From: Selenomonas sp963528755
GTDB taxonomy: Bacteria > Bacillota > Negativicutes > Selenomonadales > Selenomonadaceae
Assembly: GCF_963528755.1 (NCBI RefSeq)
Contig: NZ_CAURXA010000007.1
Location: forward strand, 1 to 64,000
Direction of reading: 5' to 3'
DNA length: 64,000 nt
The notes below the pieces were generated by a model, which was given only the letters and a program-made list of their open reading frames with translations, ran no database searches and was not told the origin of the DNA. The translations under genes were made by a program, and so were the position numbers. Shown one piece after another: positions 23,952 through 32,518 of this stretch (position 1 is the first letter of the stretch; each line of letters opens with the position of its first letter).

Positions 23952-26189
23952 CTAGAAGGAATACATCGCACCGAGAGAGTAGGTTCTATCGCTCGCTGCT
24001 TCATTCGCGTAGAAGTGCCGATTGAAGAGGTTATCGATGCCGAACTGCAGTCTGAAGCTGTCGTCGAACTTATACGTCAAGTAGAGATTCGTAGTGAAGA
24101 AACTGTCCTCTGAGCCGTATTCACCAGTAGTTGTATCAACATCCTGCCTTGCGGCCACATACCTTGCATCAAGGACACCGCCGAACTTCCCGCGCGTATA
24201 GTCGATACCGAAGCCTGCCATGTGCTTCGGCAAATCCCAATCTCGGTACGTATCGCCGCCGCTCGTATATTCGCCTGATTCAAAGGTGTAGTTCAGATAT
24301 GCCCGCCAATCGCGGCTCAGACGATGCTTGACGTCGAACTCTATCCCCTTGATCATCGCTTCATTCATGTTGTAATAGGCTCTGATACCGTTGCGCGTAG
24401 CGATGGCAATCTTATCCTTCGTATCCACGCGGAAGAACGTCAAACCATATGAGGTGTTCTTGTTGATCTTCTGTTTCATTCCCAGTTCGTACGTCGTAGA
24501 TTTTTCCGGCGTCAGATCAGGATTGGCCTTGATGGAACGCGGGTCGTCTCCCGCACGGCGATAAAGACGATAAATCGACGGCGGATTGAATGATTTGCCA
24601 AAGCTGGCATAAATCATCGTGTCCTTTTGCGGCTCATAGGTCACAGCGAATTTTGGACTCCAGGCATTGAAGGCCGTGTCTTCATAATCTTTGCGTACAT
24701 CATCGATGTAGGAATAGCCATCCTTCTTATCGAAGCGGTCATAACGCAGACCGACCTGCAGCCGCCAACGCGGATCAAGCTCTAACTCATCCTGCACGAA
24801 AAGAGCTGTGGAGATGATGGATCCACCGCTCTGTGCGTATGGATCGCCATATTCTGAACTCCAATCCTTCCAATGATGAAGATCAACGGCACGATAGCGC
24901 ATCTTGTCTTTCATCCATGCAAAGCCTGCAAGCAGCGTATGATTCTTAATCGTCCATTTCTTTTGCGCTTCTATATTGTAGTTCTTCGTAGGATATTCCG
25001 CTCGGTTTCCCAATCCCGTCCAATCGATGCTTGTAGCGCGCCGCGAGGCACCGGAATAACCATCCTTCGTGGTGTCGCTGTAGCCGATGTTCGCCGTGAA
25101 AGAGTTTTTCTTATCCTCATAGCGCAATTTGTGGACGTCTTGCTCGCGCTTTCCCATATAGCCGAGAAAATCCCCTGGCGAGACGCTGATATAATTGCCA
25201 TTCGGCAAGAGTACCGTCCCAGAAAATGTAGGATTTCCGCTCGCATCACGCAAATAAGTGATGGGGTCATGGTAAGAATACTTATAAGAATTGTGCATAT
25301 AGGTGTAGCTGAGCGAACGGTTGGCATCAAAGTCGTAATTCATGTCAAAGAAGACATTTTCACTTGATTTTTTTCTTGCACCACGGCTGCCTACGATATA
25401 TTCACCATCAGAAAGCTTCGGAAATACGCCCGTCGCATCTGGAGTAACGCCTGTATCATACCACTCGTCCGTCGTGGCATAGTGCCCAACCCAGCCATCC
25501 GATGTACGTTTTTCGTAACCGAGACGGAAGTCGAGCTTACCGTCGCCGCCCGTGACCTGCATGCCACGTTGCCATGTGTTGTTGCTGCCGTGAGAGGCTT
25601 CGAGTTTGCCATGAAGGAGCTGCTGCTCGGGATTCTCCGGCTTTTTCGGTTTCTTCGTAATGATGTTGATGACGCCGGCGACAGCATGACCACCGTAGAG
25701 CGAAGAACTGGCGCCGCGCACGATCTCGATGCGCTCGATGTCACTGAGCGGGATGGAATCCCAATTGACGCCGCCGTCAAAGGCCGTGTTGAGCTGCTGT
25801 CCATTGTACATGACAAGGATGTTCGGACTGCTAAATCCACGCAGATCCAAGCCATCCTTCACTTCTGCCGTCGGCGCAACATAGACGCCTGCCTCCCTCG
25901 CAAGTGCTTCGCGCAAACTGAAGACATGCCTCTTTTCAAGTTCTTTCGCCGTGATGACGGTGACGTTGGCGGGAACTTTGTTGACAGGTTCCGCGACCCT
26001 CGTCGCCGTGACGGTCGTCTCGCCGAGGTCATGCCCCTCCGCCGCAGATGAAGCTTCCGTAGATACCGTCGTCGAATCAACTGCTGTGTTCGTCGCCTCA
26101 GCACTCTTTTCCGCCGCATACACTTGGGTTGTTCCCGCAACGGAACAGATGACGGCAAGCGTCAGGCATTTCTTTTTCCATGGATTCAT
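23952..26189 (-). CDS. TonB-dependent outer-membrane receptor (BtuB-like, under a cobalamin riboswitch)
   Basis: This 745-residue outer-membrane transporter has a signal peptide (KKKCLTLAVICSVAGTTQVYA), a TonB-box-like GETTVTATRV segment and plug domain from about residue 45. The plug shows RIEIVRGASSSLYGGHAVAGVINIITKK near 140, and the barrel ends in the aromatic F of MYSF. The start at 26189 was chosen over an upstream in-frame codon because that lies in the leader. A cobalamin riboswitch and terminator lie upstream, so uptake of cobalamin or a related corrinoid is the best guess; the ligand is not shown by the protein. Confidence 0.92.
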   Translation of the reverse strand: MNPWKKKCLTLAVICSVAGTTQVYAAEKSAEATNTAVDSTTVSTEASSAAEGHDLGETTVTATRVAEPVNKVPANVTVITAKELEKRHVFSLREALAREAGVYVAPTAEVKDGLDLRGFSSPNILVMYNGQQLNTAFDGGVNWDSIPLSDIERIEIVRGASSSLYGGHAVAGVINIITKKPKKPENPEQQLLHGKLEASHGSNNTWQRGMQVTGGDGKLDFRLGYEKRTSDGWVGHYATTDEWYDTGVTPDATGVFPKLSDGEYIVGSRGARKKSSENVFFDMNYDFDANRSLSYTYMHNSYKYSYHDPITYLRDASGNPTFSGTVLLPNGNYISVSPGDFLGYMGKREQDVHKLRYEDKKNSFTANIGYSDTTKDGYSGASRRATSIDWTGLGNRAEYPTKNYNIEAQKKWTIKNHTLLAGFAWMKDKMRYRAVDLHHWKDWSSEYGDPYAQSGGSIISTALFVQDELELDPRWRLQVGLRYDRFDKKDGYSYIDDVRKDYEDTAFNAWSPKFAVTYEPQKDTMIYASFGKSFNPPSIYRLYRRAGDDPRSIKANPDLTPEKSTTYELGMKQKINKNTSYGLTFFRVDTKDKIAIATRNGIRAYYNMNEAMIKGIEFDVKHRLSRDWRAYLNYTFESGEYTSGGDTYRDWDLPKHMAGFGIDYTRGKFGGVLDARYVAARQDVDTTTGEYGSEDSFFTTNLYLTYKFDDSFRLQFGIDNLFNRHFYANEAASDRTYSLGAMYSF

Positions 26190-26239
26190 TTTGCAGAACT
26201 CCCTTTCCTCATCTAGTAAACTACACGCACAATTTCCAA

Positions 26240-26287
26240 AAATAAAACGCAGCCCCTCCTTTCGTGCGCAAAAGGAGGGGCTGCGCA
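26240..26287 (-). terminator. Terminator hairpin of the cobalamin riboswitch
   Basis: On the minus strand, GCAGCCCCTCCTTT and AAAGGAGGGGCTGC form a perfect stem around GCGCACG and are followed by TTTTATTTTT. It lies between the aptamer and the start codon, the expected place for the expression platform. Confidence 0.82.
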
Positions 26288-26384
26288 AAAACTTCCGTCA
26301 ATGGCTGTACGCTGTGCCTCGGCCTAGCAAAAGGCCGTGGGCTTGCTACCGCCAAAATCTCCTCCCCATCGCTCGCAGGTTCAA

Positions 26385-26545
26385 ACGGTGATTGCTGATC
26401 AGGCAGTTCTCCTGGCTCCAGTTCATCGCACGGCTGCACCTTCCCAAGTTTCCTCAGTGGCATTTTGCAGTGTGCTTCCTGTTACAGTGGCGTGACCGCG
26501 CCGGCTTCGACCGGCTTCTCTATTAAGTCTTGCGACACCTGACCC
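26385..26545 (-). promoter_or_regulatory. Cobalamin (B12) riboswitch aptamer
   Basis: The minus strand contains the hallmarks in order: GCCGGTC..GCCGGC helix, GCCACTGTAACAGG, a second GCCACTG, GGGAAGGTG, and a B12 box AGCCAGGAGAACTGCC near 26404-26419 (consensus GCCAGGAGACCTGCC). High corrinoid should lead to the terminator at 26240-26287 and reduce expression of the TonB receptor and PepSY protein. Confidence 0.9.
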
Positions 26546-26735
26546 AAATATAGAATTTTTATTTTTTCATAACAATCCTTCTGGAAAGGATATCATGCAT
26601 CATAGGCATTGTCAATATCAAACTAAGCCAATGCTGCTCCCAAACCCGTAACAAATATGACGACAAGCGCAATCCCTATCTGCTATAATGACAGCAATGA
26701 GAAACGCATTCAGATTTGGAACAGGAGAGATCGAT

Positions 26736-28259
26736 ATGAAAAAGGAATTGGACTTCAATAAAACGGTGGCGGAACTTGTCGAGGAGTTTCCGGAGTTTCA
26801 GCAGGCAATGGCGGAGATCGGCTTCAAGGAGATCACGAATCCGATGGTCTTGAATGTCATGGGTCGCGTCATGACCGTGCCCAAGGGTGTGGCGATCAAA
26901 GGAATGAAGCTGGAAGATGTCGTGCGCGAACTGGAGGCGCGCGGCTTCACGATCAAGCAGGATGAAGCTGCTGCGGCGCACGCGTGCAGCTCTTGCGGTA
27001 CGCACGAGACGCATCCCCATGTGCACGGCGAAGGCGGCTGCGGCTGCACCCATGCGGCTGCTGCGGCAGGCGTGGCGGACGGAGAGGCTACGGGACGCGC
27101 GGCTGTGCTCAAGGGTTTCCTGCAGCGCCTTTCGGCAGGCGAGTCGCTGGAGACGGTACGGAAAGATTTCATCAAGGACTTCGCGAGCGTTTCGGCCGAG
27201 GAAATTTCCGCTGCCGAGCAGCAGCTCATCGAAGGCGGCACGCCGATTCACGAGGTGCAGAAGCTCTGCGATGTACACTCGGCGCTCTTCCACGGGCATA
27301 TTGGCGGCGCAGCGCCCGCTGCGGACGCCGCACCCGAAGTGCAGGATCTGCCCGACGGGCATCCGCTTACGGTATTGAACCTCGAAAACAAGGGATTGTC
27401 CGAACTCCTTGATCGCCTGGTCGCCACTTTGGAGGCAAACGATGTCCCCGGCTTGAGCCGTGGCCTCGGCGAACTGCACGCAATCTACTCGCACTACGGC
27501 AAGAAGGAATCGCTGCTCATGACACTTCTCTACCGCTACGGTGTGACGGGTCCTTCGGGCGTCATGTGGGGCGTCGACGACGAGATCAAGGCGGAGCTTC
27601 GCGCACTCATGAAGTCGCTCGGCGATGGAATCGGCGGCGAGGAGGAGCGCTATTTGGCCTTCTTCCAGCGCATCCGTGACATGATCTACAAGGAAGAGAA
27701 GATCCTCTTCCCGCTGACGCTGCGCTTCTTCTCTGAAGAAGATTGGCTCATGATTTACCGTGACATGCCGGAATTCGGCATCGCGTTCATCAAGGATGCA
27801 CCGAAGTGGGCGGAGGGCGATGCCTATGTTGCGGAGGCAGAAGCGAAAGAGCGCAAGATGATCGCCTCGGGCAAGGTCCGGCTATCGACGGGCGAAATCG
27901 GCTGCAAGGAACTGGAAGCCATCTTGAACCTCCTGCCCGTCGACATCACCTACATCGACAAGGACGAGATGCTGCGCTTCTTCTCGAATCCCGGGCAGGT
28001 CTTCGCGCGCCCGCGCATCGCTTTGGGCAGCAAGGTCTACAACTGCCATCCCGCCAACATCGTGCCGATCATCGAGCAGCTCGTCGCCGATTTCAAGGCG
28101 AAGAAGCGCGATCGCATGGAGATCTACCGCTATATCAAGGGCAAGCCTGTCGGCGTGCGCTATCTCGCCATCTACGACGAGAACGGCGAATACACGGGCG
28201 CGGTCGAACTCGTAGAGGACTTCTCCGAAGCTCTCGCGCAATTCGGCGAGAAGAAGTAG
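26736..28259 (+). CDS. DUF1858 / DUF438 / hemerythrin / PAS multidomain protein
   Basis: This 507-residue cytoplasmic protein has, in order, an N-terminal DUF1858 domain (about 1-75), a Cys/His-rich linker (82-106), a DUF438 domain (about 120-200), a hemerythrin-like HHE domain (about 220-345, with LHAIYSHYGKKE and RDMIYKEEKILFPL) and a C-terminal PAS-like domain (about 385-500). Proteins of this plan are thought to sense redox state, oxygen or NO through the di-iron site. The linker carries Cys84, Cys87, Cys102, Cys104 and several histidines. Start at 26736 follows CAGGAGAG. A promoter lies upstream with TATAAT at about 26692-26697. Confidence 0.85.
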   Translation: MKKELDFNKTVAELVEEFPEFQQAMAEIGFKEITNPMVLNVMGRVMTVPKGVAIKGMKLEDVVRELEARGFTIKQDEAAAAHACSSCGTHETHPHVHGEGGCGCTHAAAAAGVADGEATGRAAVLKGFLQRLSAGESLETVRKDFIKDFASVSAEEISAAEQQLIEGGTPIHEVQKLCDVHSALFHGHIGGAAPAADAAPEVQDLPDGHPLTVLNLENKGLSELLDRLVATLEANDVPGLSRGLGELHAIYSHYGKKESLLMTLLYRYGVTGPSGVMWGVDDEIKAELRALMKSLGDGIGGEEERYLAFFQRIRDMIYKEEKILFPLTLRFFSEEDWLMIYRDMPEFGIAFIKDAPKWAEGDAYVAEAEAKERKMIASGKVRLSTGEIGCKELEAILNLLPVDITYIDKDEMLRFFSNPGQVFARPRIALGSKVYNCHPANIVPIIEQLVADFKAKKRDRMEIYRYIKGKPVGVRYLAIYDENGEYTGAVELVEDFSEALAQFGEKK

Positions 28260-28365
28260 AAACAACTGGTCGTTCTCGGTATTCGCTTTAATCCGTATGC
28301 CAAAGTCGTATGTGAAAACGTTCCGCAAATCAAGCCCATAGGGTACAGCTGACGTTCACAAAGCC

Positions 28366-28641
28366 TCATCCCATATTGGCGAAGCGTTCGACCGCCTTGG
28401 TGAAGCTCTCGACCGTCTTTTCCGCATCGCCGTGGGCGATGCCGTCTTTCACGCAGTGTTGGATGTGGCCTTCGAGCACGATCTGACCGCACTTGTGCAG
28501 CGCAGCCTTTGCAGCATTGATTTGTGAGAGAAGATCCTCACATGGAATTTCCTCCTCGACCATGCGGTCGAGAGCCTCGACCTGTCCGCGAATCTTTCTG
28601 AGCCTGCGGTGCAGGTTCTCCATGTCCATGCATTGACGCAT
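28366..28641 (-). CDS. CsoR-family metal-sensing transcriptional repressor
   Basis: This 91-residue all-helical protein (DUF156) binds operator DNA and releases it on metal binding. The ligand set is Cys34, His59 and Cys63, with the 25- and 4-residue spacing of copper-sensing CsoR. RLRKIRGQVEALDRM at the N-terminus is typical of the family. It follows a D-2-hydroxyacid dehydrogenase gene by 11 bp, so the two may be cotranscribed. No copper ATPase or chaperone lies beside it. Confidence 0.9.
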   Translation of the reverse strand: MRQCMDMENLHRRLRKIRGQVEALDRMVEEEIPCEDLLSQINAAKAALHKCGQIVLEGHIQHCVKDGIAHGDAEKTVESFTKAVERFANMG

Positions 28642-28652
28642 CGTATCCCTCC

Positions 28653-29606
28653 TCAGTCCTTGTATCCTGTCGTGCGATTGACGAGGTTTTCGAGTGGTAC
28701 GCCCTGCATGAATGCTGCAAGATTTCTCGCAGCGATCTGAACGATCTTGTCCTGTGTTGCGCTCAGGTGATCGTCGCCCGAGATATGCGGCGTTATATAA
28801 ATATTCGGTGTATGCCAGAGCGAGTGATCGGCGGGAAGGGGCTCGGGATCTGTGACGTCGAGCGCCGCGCCTGCGAGATGCCCTTCCTTCATCACTTCGA
28901 TGAGATCTTCCGTGACGACGGCGTTGCCGCGCCCGATGTTCAGGAAGTAGGAGCCTTTTTTCATCGCAGTAAAGCGCTTTTTGTCAAAGACGCCCCTCGT
29001 CGCCGTTGTCTCTGGCAGAACCGATACGACGACATCCGCACGTGCGAGCAGAGAATCGAGTTCTTCCATCGTGCCCATCTCGTCGATGCCAAAGGGCTTC
29101 GCTCCCTCGCGGCGGCGCACGCCGATGACGTAAGCGCCGAGCGCCTTGACGCGACGCGCGAAGGCACGACCGATGTCGCCTGCGCCGAGGATCAAGATGG
29201 TCGCGTCCTCGATCGAGGTGACGCTCCCTTCATCGTGCCAGATTCCCTTCTTCTGGTTGTCATAGTAGGGATAGAGCTTCTTCATCATCGCGAGGAGCTG
29301 TGCGAGCAAATGCTCGGAAAGCGCAAGGCCATAGGCTCCCGTCGCATTCGTTAGGAGGACATCGTCCCTGAGCACGCCTTCTTTGCAGTAGGTGTCTGCC
29401 CCTGCCGTATTGAGCTGCAACCAGCGCAATTTCTTCGCTGCAGGCAGAAGCTCCAGCGGTACGTTGCCGATGATGGCATCAACATCGGCGAGGTCTTCTT
29501 CACGCACCTGATCAGCAGGCACGAAAAGAAGCTCCGCCCCCGTCGCATTTCTTTGCAGCTGTTCCTTATGATGCTCGTTTGTTCTCAAGGCAATCAGAAT
29601 TTTCAT
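28653..29606 (-). CDS. D-2-hydroxyacid dehydrogenase (NAD-dependent)
   Basis: This 317-residue enzyme has the Rossmann fingerprint ILGAGDIGRAF near residue 140 and the catalytic residues in VVSVLPETTATRGVF, NIGRGNAVVTEDL (Arg region) and the C-terminal HISGDDH. Substrate, such as glyoxylate, hydroxypyruvate or a 2-oxoacid, cannot be fixed. Start 29606 has AAAGGAGG. A TATAAT (minus strand, about 29639-29644) is a candidate -10. Confidence 0.87.
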   Translation of the reverse strand: MKILIALRTNEHHKEQLQRNATGAELLFVPADQVREEDLADVDAIIGNVPLELLPAAKKLRWLQLNTAGADTYCKEGVLRDDVLLTNATGAYGLALSEHLLAQLLAMMKKLYPYYDNQKKGIWHDEGSVTSIEDATILILGAGDIGRAFARRVKALGAYVIGVRRREGAKPFGIDEMGTMEELDSLLARADVVVSVLPETTATRGVFDKKRFTAMKKGSYFLNIGRGNAVVTEDLIEVMKEGHLAGAALDVTDPEPLPADHSLWHTPNIYITPHISGDDHLSATQDKIVQIAARNLAAFMQGVPLENLVNRTTGYKD

Positions 29607-29765
29607 GGCGCCTCCTTTGTCGCAGTTCAACGATTTTTCTCTATTATACCATAGGATGCAACCTATACGTCATGTCTGCCTACACAGTTTTCCGTTTCAT
29701 TAAGGGCAGCATACAGTGTCCATAAAGTGAACGTTTGATAACTTCCTTTACGGATACCGCTTTTG

Positions 29766-29819
29766 CAAAAAAAATATGGCATAGCCAGTCCGTAAAACTG
29801 GCTATGCCTGTTTTATTTT
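29766..29819. terminator. Bidirectional hairpin in a gene-poor region
   Basis: GGCATAGCCAGT / ACTGGCTATGCC, perfect, with a 7-base loop, is flanked by eight As on one side and TTTTATTTT on the other, so it can stop transcription both ways. No protein gene ends here. The gap 29607-30196 holds this hairpin, two repeat copies, a promoter and no convincing gene; the ORFs in it run through the repeats. Confidence 0.75.
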
Positions 29820-29885
29820 CTGTTCGTTTCCTGCAATGGCATCATCAAGGAGGTATGCCGAACATATGTCCTCACGCCCTTACTG

Positions 29886-29943
29886 AAGTCTGGTCAATCG
29901 GTCTGTGCCTTCGGCTTGACCTCTTGGGGCTTCATACTAGATA
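29886..29943 (+). repeat. Interspersed structured repeat with promoter elements, copy 1
   Basis: Begins GAAGTCTGGTCAATCGG, contains TTGACC (29916-29921), then 16 bases, then TAGATA (29938-29943). The outer stem is GAAGTC/GGCTTC (one G-U pair). Shares most of its length with 30102-30160. Confidence 0.75.
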
Positions 29944-30005
29944 CATGAATGTAACCATAGATGTTGCTCATGCGGCTTCCTTCTCCAAATTGCGACCTAA
30001 AACGT

Positions 30006-30035
30006 TTGATCTTCTCTTTTCTTCTATGCTATAAT
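30006..30035 (+). promoter_or_regulatory. Probable promoter of the M23-bactofilin operon
   Basis: TTGATC, 18 bases, TATAAT with an upstream TG (extended -10). The transcript would include the composite repeat at 30051-30160 before the M23 peptidase gene. Confidence 0.6.
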
Positions 30036-30050
30036 GATAACTGTATGAGA

Positions 30051-30160
30051 AAACTACACGCACAAACGTCCACTTCGTGGACATTGTGCGCCGCCCTTAC
30101 AGAAGCCTAGCCAATCGGTCTGCGCCTTTGGCTTGACCTCTTGGGGCTTCATAGTAAAAG
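30051..30160 (+). repeat. Composite repeat: hairpin module plus promoter-like module
   Basis: The left part (30051-30100) folds as GCACAA..GTCCAC / GTGGAC..TTGTGC with a small loop and is followed by GCGCCGCCC. The right part starts GAAGCCTAGCCAATCGG, carries TTGACC (30133-30138), 16 bases, TAAAAG. Both modules recur together at 46179-46286. Inner stem AGCCAA/TTGGCT and outer stem GAAGCC/GGCTTC are both perfect here. Confidence 0.8.
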
Positions 30161-30196
30161 TAGTATTATTCTTCAAAATTGTTGGGGGATCATGGC

Positions 30197-31123
30197 TTGA
30201 ATACGAAAGGAAAGAAGCCGGACAAGCGTGAGTATACGCTGAAGGTCATCCCGCACCAGGGTGAGACAGTGCGAAGCTACAGCTTCTCGGTTCGGAGGCT
30301 GAAGCTTCTGGCGTGCGCTCTGGCAGCTCTTGGTGTGGTTTTGCTGGCGGGATTCGGCTATGTATCGTACAGCCTTTGGAGCAGCGTGTCGGACGCGAAG
30401 GCGGAGACGCCTGCTGAGACGGGCCGCCAGGCGGAGCTGAAGGAGCTTGCCAAGGAGGCGCAAAATCTGCAGAGCGAGATGGAAAAGCTCACAGAACGCG
30501 AGAAGACGCTGCGCCGTCTGCTCGATGAGGGGGCGGCGGACGAGTCTGCCAAGCATACGGGGCAAGGTGGGCCAGCTGTGCCAGCGGAAGTCTCGCAGGT
30601 GCGACGTGCACTCGATGCGGTGTCGCGCGGTTTGCCTGAGAGGCGCGAAAGCCTCGCGAAGCTTGAAGCGAGATATGAGAAGCAGCAGCGAGAAGCGGCG
30701 GAGCGAGCGGCCGAAAAGGATAAGATGGCACGAACGAGCGTGCCGGGCAATGTCCCTTCGGGCTGGCCGACATCGGGCGATATATCGTCACCCTTCGGCT
30801 GGCGTTGGAACGGTACGGACTTTCATCCAGGCATCGACATCGCCAACGATATGGGGACGCCCATCGTGGCGACGGCAGACGGCGTCGTGACGACGGCTGG
30901 CTGGAATGGAGGCGGCTACGGCAACATGGTCGATATTGACCACGGCAACGGCATCCTCACGCGCTACGGTCATGCGTCCGAAGTCGTAGTGCACGAGGGA
31001 CAGCATGTGAAGCGCGGTGATGTGATCGCCTATATGGGCAGCACGGGCTTTTCGACGGGGCCGCATGTCCACTATGAGATCCATGTCAATGGCGAGACGG
31101 TGAATCCGGCAAGCTATCTATAG
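30197..31123 (+). CDS. M23-family murein endopeptidase, membrane-anchored
   Basis: This 308-residue protein has one N-terminal membrane helix (LKLLACALAALGVVLLAGFGYVSY), a periplasmic coiled-coil (about residues 65-180, heptads such as ELKELAKEAQNLQSEMEKL) and a C-terminal LytM zinc peptidase domain with FHPGIDIAND (HxxxD) and GPHVHYEIHVNG (HxH). Enzymes of this type cut peptidoglycan cross-links. The TTG start at 30197 sits 7 bases after GGGGGATC; earlier TTG codons overlap that site. Bactofilin follows after 14 bp, a common pairing in which bactofilin positions the hydrolase. Confidence 0.92.
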   Translation: MNTKGKKPDKREYTLKVIPHQGETVRSYSFSVRRLKLLACALAALGVVLLAGFGYVSYSLWSSVSDAKAETPAETGRQAELKELAKEAQNLQSEMEKLTEREKTLRRLLDEGAADESAKHTGQGGPAVPAEVSQVRRALDAVSRGLPERRESLAKLEARYEKQQREAAERAAEKDKMARTSVPGNVPSGWPTSGDISSPFGWRWNGTDFHPGIDIANDMGTPIVATADGVVTTAGWNGGGYGNMVDIDHGNGILTRYGHASEVVVHEGQHVKRGDVIAYMGSTGFSTGPHVHYEIHVNGETVNPASYL

Positions 31124-31137
31124 GAAGTGGGGAGTCT

Positions 31138-31638
31138 ATGTTTGGTGTGATGAAAAGGCGCGATGACAGTTCCGCCTCAGGCGATATAGAAACGATCATC
31201 GGCAAGAACACGAAGATTCATGGCGAGGTCAGCGGCACAGGGAATCTGCGCATCGACGGAGAGATCGAGGGCGAGCTGAAACTCTCCGGCTCCGTGATCG
31301 TCGGGGAGACGGGCATGGTCACGGGCAACGTCTCTGCGCGCTCACTTGATGTATCGGGCACGGTGCATGGCAACGCGCAGACGGAAGAGGGACTGACGAT
31401 CCACAGCGCAGGGCAGCTCATCGGCGATGTCAAGGTCAACGCTTTCCAGATCGAGGACGGCGGCATCTTCAAGGGGCGCAGCGAGATGAATCCGCGCGCC
31501 GGCATCGAGCTGAAAGTGCACCCGCAGCCCGCGGCAAAACCGCTGCAGGAACGGGTGTCTTCCGCAGACGCTTCGGCGAAATCGCCGTCGAAGATGGCGG
31601 CGCAGCTAAAACCACCGACGAAGGCGGAGAAAAAATGA
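31138..31638 (+). CDS. Bactofilin (polymer-forming cytoskeletal protein)
   Basis: This 166-residue protein has the right-handed beta-helix core (about residues 20-115) built from repeats such as GNLRIDGEIEGELKLSGSVIVGETG and ARSLDVSGTVHGNAQTEEG. The tail is proline- and lysine-rich and disordered, ending in PTKAEKK. Bactofilins self-assemble into filaments on the membrane and recruit cell-wall enzymes. The upstream M23 peptidase gene is in the same operon. Confidence 0.93.
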   Translation: MFGVMKRRDDSSASGDIETIIGKNTKIHGEVSGTGNLRIDGEIEGELKLSGSVIVGETGMVTGNVSARSLDVSGTVHGNAQTEEGLTIHSAGQLIGDVKVNAFQIEDGGIFKGRSEMNPRAGIELKVHPQPAAKPLQERVSSADASAKSPSKMAAQLKPPTKAEKK

Positions 31639-31683
31639 AAACCTGCGCCCTTATGACATGGCTTCTCAGAACTTAGCGTAAAG

Positions 31684-31727
31684 AAAGCCGCTGCATGAAC
31701 CTTTCGGACATACAGCGGCTTTTTTTG
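31684..31727 (+). terminator. Intrinsic terminator after bactofilin
   Basis: AAGCCGCTG / CAGCGGCTT stem with a 19-base loop followed by TTTTTTT. Confidence 0.85.
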
Positions 31728-31745
31728 ATGCGGTCGGACAGTCGT

Positions 31746-32372
31746 TCAGATGAAGTATTCGATGGATTTTTCTGCCGTGAGCTTCGTCGTATTGTTGAAG
31801 AGCAGTACGGCTTCGCGCGTATCTTTCTCCCCGAGTGCGTACAGCTCCTGCGTCTCACGGTTGAAGAAGGAGAAAGGGACGCGGCGGTTGTACCATAGGG
31901 GATGCTTCAGATCTATGCGCACAGAAGACTCTGCACCCTTGAATGGCTCTTCCTGATAATAGGGATCGAAGAGCAGGATTTCCTCATCCTCGATGCCCGT
32001 CATGAGTACATAGTGTTCGACCTCAAACCACAGGCGCACGACGGCGACGCCTTTGCGACACAGTGTGTCGTTGAGTCGACTGCCTTCGCCGATGAATACT
32101 TCTTCACCGCGGAGATAGCAGCTCGATACAGGGAGCAGACCTGCCTTGCCGAAACTGTCGAGCCAGTTCGACAAGAACATCATCGCCATGCACGAGGTGC
32201 CGCTCTTGCCCGGATGCCCTTCCTTTCCGTAACAGTCGAGGCAGTAGAGCATCGTATTGCGCAGGATCTCGGGCGGCAGTTCCTCTCGCGAGAAGAGGAA
32301 GCTCATGGCGTTGAGCATGGATGTTGGTCCGCAGTCGTATTCGGAAATTTGATAGTGAAGCGGTGTTTTCAT
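31746..32372 (-). CDS. Peptidase C39-like cysteine peptidase domain protein
   Basis: This 208-residue protein has a catalytic cysteine in the N-terminal YDCGPTSMLNA motif (Cys14), a histidine in EVEHYVLMTGIED and an aspartate in LLFDPYYQ, which fit the papain-like C39 triad. C39 domains process bacteriocin leader peptides, but many stand-alone members act elsewhere. No membrane segment or ABC partner is seen. Start set at 32372 because the fold begins there; an upstream in-frame ATG at 32432 is possible, and no strong ribosome site decides between them. Confidence 0.72.
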   Translation of the reverse strand: MKTPLHYQISEYDCGPTSMLNAMSFLFSREELPPEILRNTMLYCLDCYGKEGHPGKSGTSCMAMMFLSNWLDSFGKAGLLPVSSCYLRGEEVFIGEGSRLNDTLCRKGVAVVRLWFEVEHYVLMTGIEDEEILLFDPYYQEEPFKGAESSVRIDLKHPLWYNRRVPFSFFNRETQELYALGEKDTREAVLLFNNTTKLTAEKSIEYFI

Positions 32373-32518
32373 TGTATGAGATTTTCCCTTTCCTTCATGT
32401 GGCGCATTCGGGCAATGGCTCTTCATCAGCAACCTGGATGATGACCATGGGAATGATTCTTCTGCGCTAAAGTCTATAGAGGGCTAGACACGTCAATGCT
32501 AGTATAACATATCTTACC

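Noticed and set aside
29735..30034. 99-codon ORF in the gap before the M23 gene
   Set aside because: It runs through the terminator hairpin and a repeat copy and shows no protein-like features. A GGAGGT before the ATG at about 29857 is the only support.
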